DNA from: Bacillota bacterium
Lineage (GTDB): Bacteria > Bacillota > Dethiobacteria > Dethiobacterales > Dethiobacteraceae
Direction: 5' to 3'
NCBI GenBank assembly: GCA_018725565.1
Contig: QLUR01000014.1
Location: forward strand, 1 to 61,615
DNA: 61,615 bases
A program made the position numbers and the translations under genes. Positions 42,485 to 50,247 of this stretch are shown here, piece after piece (position 1 is the stretch's first letter; every line of letters starts with the position of its first letter). The notes below the pieces were generated by a model that was not told the origin of the DNA, ran no database searches, and saw only the letters and a list, made by a program, of their open reading frames with translations.

Positions 42485-43846
42485 TTGTTTCTGACAGGGA
42501 CGATGCGTGTCAACCGGGGTGGCAGGCTGGAAATAGGCGGCTGTGATGCCGTGGACCTTGCCCGGCGGTTCGGCACGCCGCTTTATGTTCTGGATGAAGC
42601 ACTGGTCCGGCAAAATTGTACCGCCTACCGCGAAACTCTGCGGCGTCTTTACCCGCGGAGCCAGGTGGCTTATGCCGGAAAAGCCTTTTTGAACATGGCT
42701 ATGTGCCGGCTGGTGGGACAGGAAGAACTGGCACTCGATGTGGCTTCCGGCGGCGAGATTTATACGGCCCTGAAAGCTGGCTTTGCTCCGGAGAAAATGA
42801 TTTTTCACGGCAACAACAAGACACCGGAGGAAATCAGACAGGCACTGCGTGCGGGACTCGGCCGTTTCGTTGCTGACAGCATCTCGGAACTTGAACTTTT
42901 GGCCTCTCTCGCTGCAGAGGAGCGCAAAATCGCGGCCGTAGTTCTGCGCGTCAAGCCGGGGATTGAGGCGCACACCCATCACTATATTCAGACGGGCCAG
43001 CTTGATTCCAAGTTTGGTCTGGGACTGGCCGACGGGCAGGCCCTGGCCGCGGTATGTCTGGCCCTTGATGCGGAGTACCTGGAGTTTTGTGGTTTGCATT
43101 GCCACATCGGTTCGCAGATTTTTGAACTGGAACCGTTCAGACTGGCTGCCGCGGTTATGATGGATTTTATCCAGGAAATCAGGAGTAAAACAGGTGTTGT
43201 AGTCAGGGAGCTGAACCTGGGCGGCGGCGCCGGTATCCGTTATCTGCCGGAAGATACTCCTTTCCCTGTGCAGCGCTACCTCGAGCTGATTACGGCCACG
43301 CTGCAGGAAAAAGCGTCAGAGCATAATTTGCCCCTGCCGCTGCTGTTGATTGAACCGGGCCGCTCCATTGCCGGAGAGGCCGGCAGCACCCTATATACAG
43401 CGGGCGCGATTAAGGAAATTCCGGGAATCCGTAAAATCGTCGCAGTGGACGGCGGGATGACGGACAATTTGCGCCCGGCGCTGTATGGAGCAAAGTACAC
43501 GGTCCTGCACGCAGGCCGGGTGGAGGACCGGGACCTGGAAGTAGTTACGGTCGCAGGGAAGGCCTGCGAGTCAGGAGATGTGCTGATCCGGGACGCTAAA
43601 CTGCCCAGCCTGGCACGCGGGGATGTGCTGGCAGTTCTTTCTACCGGAGCCTATAATTATTCCATGGCCAGCAATTATAACCGCTTCCCGCGCCCGGCCG
43701 TGGTCTTTGTCCGTGACGGCCATGCCGAATTGGTGGTGGCAAGGGAGTCTTACGAAGACCTGGTGCGAAACGACTTGCTCCCGGAACTGCGGACGGCGGC
43801 TGGAGGGGGGAGTGACAGGTGCGGTTCACAAAAATGCACGGCTTAG
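42485..43846 (+). CDS. lysA: Diaminopimelate decarboxylase LysA
   Basis: LysA makes lysine from meso-diaminopimelate. The 453-residue PLP enzyme shows the cofactor Lys in VAYAGKAFLNMAM (about residue 63), HGNNKTPEEI, LHCHIGSQI, LNLGGGAGIRY, EPGRSIAGEAG and CESGDVL. The start is TTG 42485 after GGAGGGAG; ATG 42503 is an alternative. It overlaps dapF by 28 bp. Confidence 0.95.
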   Translation: MFLTGTMRVNRGGRLEIGGCDAVDLARRFGTPLYVLDEALVRQNCTAYRETLRRLYPRSQVAYAGKAFLNMAMCRLVGQEELALDVASGGEIYTALKAGFAPEKMIFHGNNKTPEEIRQALRAGLGRFVADSISELELLASLAAEERKIAAVVLRVKPGIEAHTHHYIQTGQLDSKFGLGLADGQALAAVCLALDAEYLEFCGLHCHIGSQIFELEPFRLAAAVMMDFIQEIRSKTGVVVRELNLGGGAGIRYLPEDTPFPVQRYLELITATLQEKASEHNLPLPLLLIEPGRSIAGEAGSTLYTAGAIKEIPGIRKIVAVDGGMTDNLRPALYGAKYTVLHAGRVEDRDLEVVTVAGKACESGDVLIRDAKLPSLARGDVLAVLSTGAYNYSMASNYNRFPRPAVVFVRDGHAELVVARESYEDLVRNDLLPELRTAAGGGSDRCGSQKCTA

Positions 43847-44655
43847 GGAACGATTTTGTGGTTATCGGGGAATGGCCGCAAGAGACGCGGAACTGGCCGG
43901 AATTGGTCCGCCGGCTTTGCCATCGCCGTTTAGGTGTCGGCGCAGACGGTGTGGCTGTCTTACAGCCTGGAGAAAAGACCCGTTATCGCCTGCGGGTTTT
44001 TAACGCTGACGGCAGTGAAGCGGAAATGTGTGGCAACGCGCTGCGTGTGGCCGGCAAATACCTGTATGAGCGGGGCTTAATCCGGGAGACCGTTTTTCAG
44101 TTGGAAATGCAACAGGCTGTTAAAACGTTGCGCCTGGAGCTGGCCGGCGACCGGGTGGCGGCAGTGGAAGTGGACATGGGCAGTCCGCTGCTGGACAGCA
44201 CAGCTGTACCGGTCGGCGGGCCTGCGAGACAGGTGGTTGGCGAAGAGCTGGAGGCTGCCGGGCAGGTATTTAAGATCACCGCTGTTTCCATGGGTAACCC
44301 GCACTGTGTAATCTTTGGCGGCGACCCGGAGCTTGTCCCGCTCCGGGAATGGGGCCCGGCGATTGAAACTCACCCGCTTTTCCCCCGGAAAACCAACGTG
44401 GAATTTGTCGAGGTACTTTCGCCAGGGGAAGCACGCTTGCGTGTTTTTGAGCGGGGGGTAGGAGAAACTCCGGCCTGCGGGTCAGGTGCCTGCGCCGTTT
44501 TGGTGGCCGGGGTGTTAAACGGCCTGCTGGACCGCCGGGCCTGGATAACCCTGCCGGGTGGTACGCTGCGGGTGGAATGGCGGGAAGACGGCCATGTATA
44601 CATGACCGGTCCTGCCAGCGAGGTTTTCCACGGTGAACTGCTATCCGCGTGGTAA
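43819..44655 (+). CDS. dapF: Diaminopimelate epimerase DapF
   Basis: DapF converts LL- to meso-diaminopimelate. The 278-residue product has the family start RFTKMHGLGNDFVVI and both catalytic Cys, in SEAEMCGNALR (about 74) and ETPACGSGACA (about 219), plus GNPHCVIF. The start is GTG 43819 with GGAGGGGGGAG upstream, inside the end of lysA. Confidence 0.96.
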   Translation: MRFTKMHGLGNDFVVIGEWPQETRNWPELVRRLCHRRLGVGADGVAVLQPGEKTRYRLRVFNADGSEAEMCGNALRVAGKYLYERGLIRETVFQLEMQQAVKTLRLELAGDRVAAVEVDMGSPLLDSTAVPVGGPARQVVGEELEAAGQVFKITAVSMGNPHCVIFGGDPELVPLREWGPAIETHPLFPRKTNVEFVEVLSPGEARLRVFERGVGETPACGSGACAVLVAGVLNGLLDRRAWITLPGGTLRVEWREDGHVYMTGPASEVFHGELLSAW

Positions 44656-44682
44656 AAGAAAACGCGAAAAGGAGGTCCCCGC

Positions 44683-44946
44683 ATGGTTACTGTACAAATT
44701 TGTGTGGGCAGTTCCTGCTTTCTACGGGGAGCTCCCAGGATCATCGATAAGTTTCAGGAGCTTATGGCCGAACACGGGCTTTCCAACCGCCTTATTCTTA
44801 AAGGCTCGTTTTGTCTGGAACAATGCACCAAAGGTGGCGTTACCCTGTTTATCGGTGATGAGTTGCTGACCGGAGTCGGGTATGAAGATATACCTGTGCT
44901 GTTCGAAAGCAAGATCCTCCCGGCCGTGAAGGATGTGAGCAGATGA
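44683..44946 (+). CDS. Thioredoxin-like [2Fe-2S] ferredoxin-domain protein
   Basis: The 87-residue product is a NuoE/HydC-like thioredoxin-fold [2Fe-2S] protein: CVGSSCFLRGA (Cys 7 and 12) and GSFCLEQCTKGGV (Cys 44 and 48), giving the four ligands. AAGGAGG precedes the ATG. Its stop overlaps the hydrogenase-like gene start (ATGA), so it is probably its direct electron partner. Confidence 0.9.
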   Translation: MVTVQICVGSSCFLRGAPRIIDKFQELMAEHGLSNRLILKGSFCLEQCTKGGVTLFIGDELLTGVGYEDIPVLFESKILPAVKDVSR

Positions 44947-46697
44947 CTGAGCGTGCCACTGAATACATTCAGTCGATCAAGGCCAAGTGCCGTGACTGCT
45001 ACCTCTGCCTGCGCTCTTGCCCGGTTAAAGCCATCAGGTTTGAACCGGGGAAAGACCGGCACGAGCTGCATACCAGCGTCATCGACCAGCGGTGTGTCTT
45101 GGACGGGCGTTGTGTTCAGGTCTGCCCGCAAAAGGCCAAACGACCCCGTCGGAACATAGATCGGGTACAGGCTATGCTGGCATCCGGCAGCCCGGTGGCC
45201 GTCAGCCTGGCGCCCTCTTTCCCTTCTGTGTCCGCTGTCGATCCATTCCTGGTGCCGGCCGCTTTGCGCAGGCTGGGTTTTGCTTACGTCCAGGAAACCG
45301 CCATCGGCGCGGAGATGGTGGCTCGGGAACACCAGAGGCTGGCACGACTGTCAAACCGCACCCTGATCACCAGTTCGTGCCCGGCTATCGTCAACCTGAT
45401 CGAGTGCCATTATCCGGAAGCCAGGCGCTTTCTATCCCCGATTGTGTCGCCGATGATTGCACACGGGCGCTATCTCAAGCGTATCCTTCCCGATCATAAA
45501 ATCGTGTTTATCGGACCGTGTATCGCAAAAATGCAGGAGGCCGAAGCCAGGGCGCTGGCCGGCGCAGTCGATGCGGTACTTACTTTCGAGGAACTGGCGG
45601 AGTGGCTTGACCGCCTGAATATAGCCTTAGATCAACTGGAGCCCAGCGGTTTCGATGGGATTACACCGCACTGGGCTAGGTTGTTTGCGGTTGACGGGGG
45701 CACCTTGCGCACTGCGGCGCTGGACACCGACGCCCTCAGCCAGCATACCCAGATTGTCTCCGGGTTGGACAAGTGCAAGGAAATGATCGAATATCTGCTT
45801 ATGCAGACGGATGAACTGCCCCGGCTTATTGAAATGGTGGCTTGCGAAGGCGGCTGTATAGCAGGTCCCAGCAATCCAAGCTTGGATCAGGTGTTGCTGC
45901 GCCGCAGCCGGGTATTGAAATATGCCGAGGCCCGTGCTCAAGCGGCGGGATCCGATTTTGAAAGTCGTGCTCTTTTAAGCGAAGTGGATCTCTCACGCTC
46001 CTACGAAGACTGGTCCATCAGCTTGTTTGAGCCGGACGAGGATACTATCCGGGCTATCCTGGCCAAATTCGGCAAATTCAGCGCCGCGGATGAACTCAAC
46101 TGCCGATCCTGCGGCTATAATACATGCCGGGAAAAGGCAGTGGCAGTTTTCAGGGGCTGGGCCGATCCGGAGATGTGTTTACCCTATATGCGCGAGCGCG
46201 CCGAGTCCATGTCCAACATGGTTGTCTCCTCTACGCCCAACGCTATTTTCGTGGTTAACGCCGATGGAATCATTATCGAGATCAACCCTGCCGCCGAGCG
46301 GGTGTTTCGCACGGCCAAGGCCGATACCGTAAATCGCCATATCAGTGACTTCATGCCCCCGGAGATCTTCGCACGGGCAATGGAAACAGGCGAGATCTTG
46401 CTCGACGAGGTATCGTTTCCCCACTTGCATTATACGGCGCGGCGAACAGTGTTCCGGGAAGACTGCCAAATGGTGACCATCGCGCTGCTGGCGGACTGCA
46501 CCGAAGAAAAACATCACCTGGAAACCGTCCAGAAGATGCGCTGGCAGACGCTTGACAAAGCCCAGGGAGTTATCAACAAGCAGATGGAAGTGGCGCAAAA
46601 GATCGCCGGCCTTCTGGGAGAAACTACGGCGGAAACCAAGGTTTTGCTCACGCAGCTGATGCGGGTAATGCGTGACGAGGACAGTCAGTCCGGATGA
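44943..46697 (+). CDS. Sensory [FeFe]-hydrogenase-like protein with PAS domain
   Basis: The 584-residue product has an N-terminal ferredoxin domain (C16-C19-C22-C26; C51, D54, C57, C61), an H-cluster domain with all four cluster Cys (C146 in TSSCPA, C193 in GPCIAK, C301 and C305 in ACEGGC), a further [4Fe-4S] motif (C387, C390, C395, C412) and a PAS domain (about 430-540) with a short C-terminal helix. L1 is TSSCP instead of TSCCP, so the proton-relay Cys of catalytic hydrogenases is Ser145. This matches group C (HydS-type) sensory hydrogenases. The neighbour downstream is a PP2C phosphatase, the presumed output. Confidence 0.88.
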   Translation: MTERATEYIQSIKAKCRDCYLCLRSCPVKAIRFEPGKDRHELHTSVIDQRCVLDGRCVQVCPQKAKRPRRNIDRVQAMLASGSPVAVSLAPSFPSVSAVDPFLVPAALRRLGFAYVQETAIGAEMVAREHQRLARLSNRTLITSSCPAIVNLIECHYPEARRFLSPIVSPMIAHGRYLKRILPDHKIVFIGPCIAKMQEAEARALAGAVDAVLTFEELAEWLDRLNIALDQLEPSGFDGITPHWARLFAVDGGTLRTAALDTDALSQHTQIVSGLDKCKEMIEYLLMQTDELPRLIEMVACEGGCIAGPSNPSLDQVLLRRSRVLKYAEARAQAAGSDFESRALLSEVDLSRSYEDWSISLFEPDEDTIRAILAKFGKFSAADELNCRSCGYNTCREKAVAVFRGWADPEMCLPYMRERAESMSNMVVSSTPNAIFVVNADGIIIEINPAAERVFRTAKADTVNRHISDFMPPEIFARAMETGEILLDEVSFPHLHYTARRTVFREDCQMVTIALLADCTEEKHHLETVQKMRWQTLDKAQGVINKQMEVAQKIAGLLGETTAETKVLLTQLMRVMRDEDSQSG

Positions 46698-47881
46698 GCA
46701 CCATGACGAGCAGATTTGAGTCGGTGGAAGAACTGTTTTTCGAGGTCGGCTACAGCCAGCTCAACAAGAAAAACGAAGAGCTGTGCGGCGACAGTATCGC
46801 CGTGGCCGAATCGGGAGATTCTTTGATTGTGGTTTGTTCCGACGGGCTGGGCAGCGGAGTCAAAGCCAGCATCCTCTCTTCGCTTACCTCCAAGATGGCG
46901 TCGACCATGCTGCAGCAGCATGGGTGTACTCTCGAAGAAGTGATCGAAACCCTGGCCTACACGCTGCCGGTATGCGAAGTGCGGGGGCTGGCCTATAGCA
47001 CTTTCAGCATTTTACAGATTATGCGTGACGGCCGTGCCTACCTGGCCGAATATGACAGCCCGGCGGCGTATTACGGTAACCGCGACAAATTGCTGGAAAT
47101 CCCCAGGCAAGACCGTATTATCGGAGAACGCCTTATCCATGAAGCATATCTTGAGCTTATGCCCGGTGACTGGATCTGCCTGATCAGCGACGGTATCCTG
47201 CATGCCGGTATCGGCGGCATCTGGAACCTGGGGTGGGGAGCGGAGCGCGTCGGCAGCTTTGTTAAACACGTTGCCGCGAAAGGCGAGGACGCCGTAGCCA
47301 GCGCCAATGAGGTTACATCTCTGGTTAACAAGCTATACGCAGGCCAGCCTGGGGATGACGCCAGCGTAATTTTTGTCTATGCCCGCCGGCCGCGCCTGCT
47401 TAATATGTTGTTTGGGCCGCCCCGCGACCGCACTGCGGATCGGGAGGTGGTGCGCCGGTTCATGGAAAGCCCGGGGAATAAGGTCGTCTGCGGCGGCACC
47501 ACCGCCTATATTGTCGCCCGGGAAATGGAGAAGGAGCTCCATGTGGATCTCTCCTCCATGAATGACAAGGTCCCGCCCACGGCTGAGATCGACGGTATTG
47601 ACTTAGTTAGCGAAGGCATGCTTACCGTGTCTTATGCCACAGCCAAGATCAGGACTGCTGCCCGATGCGGCGATCTGGCAAACATGCGCGACGGCGCCAG
47701 CCGCCTGGCAGCGCTGTTGCTCAAAGCTGACCGTATTGAGATCTCCGTTGGCCTGGCTCTCAACCCGGCCCACCAGAGCCCGGATGTGCCGCTCAGCCTG
47801 GGTCTTAAGAACAAGGTTGTGGATGACCTCGTGGAAGCCCTTAAGCAGCGCGGAAAGAACGTAACCGTTAATTGTTGCTAA
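46694..47881 (+). CDS. SpoIIE-family PP2C phosphatase with extra C-terminal domain
   Basis: The 395-residue product has a PP2C/SpoIIE domain at about 12-230 with its metal Asp residues in VCSDGLGSGVKAS, CLISDGILHAG and GQPGDDASVIF. Such phosphatases act on phosphorylated anti-anti-sigma factors or similar targets. The C-terminal region (about 240-395, starting near MESPGNKVVCGGTTAYIVARE) is not a known domain to me. The ATG overlaps the stop of the hydrogenase-like sensor (ATGA), so the two are almost surely co-translated. No anti-sigma pair is adjacent. Confidence 0.88.
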   Translation: MSTMTSRFESVEELFFEVGYSQLNKKNEELCGDSIAVAESGDSLIVVCSDGLGSGVKASILSSLTSKMASTMLQQHGCTLEEVIETLAYTLPVCEVRGLAYSTFSILQIMRDGRAYLAEYDSPAAYYGNRDKLLEIPRQDRIIGERLIHEAYLELMPGDWICLISDGILHAGIGGIWNLGWGAERVGSFVKHVAAKGEDAVASANEVTSLVNKLYAGQPGDDASVIFVYARRPRLLNMLFGPPRDRTADREVVRRFMESPGNKVVCGGTTAYIVAREMEKELHVDLSSMNDKVPPTAEIDGIDLVSEGMLTVSYATAKIRTAARCGDLANMRDGASRLAALLLKADRIEISVGLALNPAHQSPDVPLSLGLKNKVVDDLVEALKQRGKNVTVNCC

Positions 47882-47937
47882 TGGCGTGTTAAAAAATGGG
47901 TATGCATAAAACTAAACGGCGGAGGAGAGGGAAAGCG

Positions 47938-49119
47938 TTGCACATTCAGCCGGCTGAACGTATCAGTAAGCTGCCGCGCTACCTGTTTGCGGAAATCGAC
48001 AAAAAAGTAAGGGCCGCTGCGGAGAAGGGAGTCGATGTGATCAGGCTTGGTATCGGCGACCCGGACGAGCCTGCCCCGGAATATATTGTCCGGCGGATGA
48101 TGGCGGAAGTACAGCAGCCGCGCAATCATACTTACCCTCCTGATGAGGGCTTGCCGGAATTTAAACAAGCAGTCGCCGATTATTATTACCGGCGGCACAA
48201 GGTAACCCTTGATCCCAAGAAGGAGGTCTGTGTGCTGCTGGGTTCCAAGGAAGGCATTGCTCATATTTCCGCCTGCTTTGTCAATCCCGGCGACATAAAT
48301 CTGGTGCCTGACCCGGGATACCCGGTTTACAGTATCGGCACGATGTTTGCGGGCGGAGAAGCGTACCGGATGCCGCTTTATAAGGCAAACAATTTCCTGC
48401 CGGACCTGCAGGCCATTGCTCCGGCTGTTGCCCGCCGCGCCAAGCTGATGTTTTTGAACTATCCCAACAACCCGACCGGAGCAGTGGCGCCGCCGCAGTT
48501 TTTTGCCGATGCAGTGGAATTCGCTGATAAATGGCAGATTATAGTCTGTCATGACCTGGCCTACAGTGAAATCGCCTATGATGATTATTTGCCTCCCTCT
48601 TTTTTGGAGACTCCGGGAGCGAAAGAAGTTGGCATTGAATTTGGTTCGCTTTCCAAAACTTTTAACATGACTGGCTGGCGAATCGGCTATGCGGTGGGAT
48701 GCAGTGCAGTGGTTGAAGTGTTGAGCCGCTATAAGACTAATATTGACTCCGGGACTTTTAAGGCTATCCAGTATACAGGCGCTGAGGCGTTCAACAACCC
48801 GGCTGCCGCTGAATTCCGCGCGAGAATGTGCAGCCTCTACCGGGAAAGACGTGATGCCGCTGTCCTGGCGTTACGGGAAATGGGCTTTGAGGTGCAGACA
48901 CCTCTTGCCACCTTTTATGTTTGGGCGTCGATCCCGGCCGGGTTTGCCGGTTCTGCTGAATTTGTCAGCTTTATCCTGGAAGAGGCCGGCGTAGTTCTTA
49001 CTCCGGGACGAGGTTTCGGCGAGTACGGCGAAGGCTATTTCCGTCTGGCTTTGACGGTGGAGGCGACCAGAATCCGCGAGGCAATGGAACGTATCAAAAA
49101 GGCGCTTTCGCGCCGGTAA
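47938..49119 (+). CDS. dapL: LL-diaminopimelate aminotransferase DapL
   Basis: DapL converts tetrahydrodipicolinate straight to LL-diaminopimelate, skipping the acylated intermediates. The 393-residue class I/II aminotransferase has VIRLGIGDPDEPAP, NYPNNPTGAVA, CHDLAYSEIAYDDY, the PLP Lys in GSLSKTFNMTGWRIGYAVG, and the late PGRGFGEYGEGYFRLA. The start is TTG 47938 after GGAGGAGAGG, which gives the usual length. DapL is typical of Peptococcaceae-like anaerobes. Confidence 0.93.
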   Translation: MHIQPAERISKLPRYLFAEIDKKVRAAAEKGVDVIRLGIGDPDEPAPEYIVRRMMAEVQQPRNHTYPPDEGLPEFKQAVADYYYRRHKVTLDPKKEVCVLLGSKEGIAHISACFVNPGDINLVPDPGYPVYSIGTMFAGGEAYRMPLYKANNFLPDLQAIAPAVARRAKLMFLNYPNNPTGAVAPPQFFADAVEFADKWQIIVCHDLAYSEIAYDDYLPPSFLETPGAKEVGIEFGSLSKTFNMTGWRIGYAVGCSAVVEVLSRYKTNIDSGTFKAIQYTGAEAFNNPAAAEFRARMCSLYRERRDAAVLALREMGFEVQTPLATFYVWASIPAGFAGSAEFVSFILEEAGVVLTPGRGFGEYGEGYFRLALTVEATRIREAMERIKKALSRR

Positions 49120-49141
49120 AACTATATCGGGAAAAGCTGTG

Positions 49142-49170
49142 TTGCGCGGCGCCAGCTATGCACATATAAT
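49142..49170 (+). promoter_or_regulatory. Probable promoter of asd-dapG
   Basis: TTGCGC (49142-49147) and a perfect TATAAT (49165-49170) with a 17-bp spacer lie 26 bp before the asd start. Confidence 0.65.
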
Positions 49171-49196
49171 AAGCGAAAGAGTCAGGAGGGCTTAAC

Positions 49197-50234
49197 ATTA
49201 AAAAGTATAATGTAGCTATCGTAGGAGCAACAGGGATGGTGGGGCAGTCGCTGGTCCAGGTGTTGGAAGAACGTCGCTTCCCGGTAGGAGGACTGAAGCT
49301 GCTCGCTTCCTCCCGCTCCGCCGACCTTACCGTGGACGTTCTAGGGCGCACCTACCGGGTGGAGGAGGCTAAAGCTGAGGCCTTTGCCGGTGTGGATGTA
49401 GCTTTTTTCAGCGCCGGCGAGGCAATCAGCAAAGAATTGGCTGCGGAGGCGGTGCGGCAGGGAGCGGTGGTGGTAGATAACAGCAACGCTTTCCGGATGG
49501 AGGAGGACGTTCCGCTTGTCGTCCCTGAAGTTAATGCTGCCGCGCTGTCCGGGCATCGTGGAATTATTGCCAACCCCAACTGCTCTACTATCCAGTTGGT
49601 GGTAGCTCTGGCACCGCTGCAACAGGCGGCTGGTCTGCTGCGGGTAGTGGTCTCGTCTTATCAGTCTGTTTCCGGTGCCGGCAGGGAGGCTGTTGACGAG
49701 TTGGCGGCCCAGTCCCAGGCTGTTTTAGCGGGGCGCGATGATTTTCCGCGGGAGCGCATTCCCCATGCCGGCGCCAAGGTACAGCACCAGATTGCTTTTA
49801 ACCTTGTGCCGCAGATTGATGTTTTTGACCTTGACGGCTACTGCCGGGAAGAGCTTAAGATTATTAGGGAAACACGCAAGATCATGGGGCTGCCTGAGTT
49901 GCGGATCACGGCGACCACTGTACGTGTTCCCGTTTTCAACAGCCATTCCGAAGCGGTCAACCTGGAGCTGGCTGCGCCGCTTTCAGCCGCTCAAGCCACG
50001 GAGGTATTGCGTTCAGCGCCGGGGGTGGTGGTGGTTGATGACCTGTCGCAGCTTACCTACCCGATGCCGGTACAGGTAAGCGGTCGCGATGAAGTTTTTG
50101 TCGGGAGGATACGGCCGGACTTTTCGGTGGAAAACGGGCTTAATATGTGGGTGGTAGCGGACAACATCCGCAAAGGTGCGGCGACCAATTCCATTCAGAT
50201 TGCCGAGGCGCTTCTGGCCGGCAGCTTACTTTAG
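49197..50234 (+). CDS. asd: Aspartate-semialdehyde dehydrogenase, apparent ATT start
   Basis: Asd reduces aspartyl phosphate to the semialdehyde. The 345-residue product, read from 49197, has KYNVAIVGATGMVGQSL (NADP motif), NPNCSTIQLV with the catalytic Cys (about residue 132), and a late VPVFNSHSEAVNLE. No ATG, GTG or TTG occurs in frame between the stop at 49170-49172 and ATG 49236, which would delete the essential GxxGxxG motif. GGAGGG (49185-49190) lies 6 nt before ATT 49197, and translation from there gives the expected family N-terminus. An AUU start (as in infC) is the best reading; a sequence error is the alternative. Confidence 0.93.
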   Translation: MKKYNVAIVGATGMVGQSLVQVLEERRFPVGGLKLLASSRSADLTVDVLGRTYRVEEAKAEAFAGVDVAFFSAGEAISKELAAEAVRQGAVVVDNSNAFRMEEDVPLVVPEVNAAALSGHRGIIANPNCSTIQLVVALAPLQQAAGLLRVVVSSYQSVSGAGREAVDELAAQSQAVLAGRDDFPRERIPHAGAKVQHQIAFNLVPQIDVFDLDGYCREELKIIRETRKIMGLPELRITATTVRVPVFNSHSEAVNLELAAPLSAAQATEVLRSAPGVVVVDDLSQLTYPMPVQVSGRDEVFVGRIRPDFSVENGLNMWVVADNIRKGAATNSIQIAEALLAGSLL

Positions 50235-50247
50235 GAGGCTCAGGGAA

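Noticed and set aside
49236-50234. asd starting at the internal ATG 49236
   Set aside because: This would remove the first 13 residues including part of the GxxGxxG cofactor motif, and it has no ribosome binding site at proper spacing.
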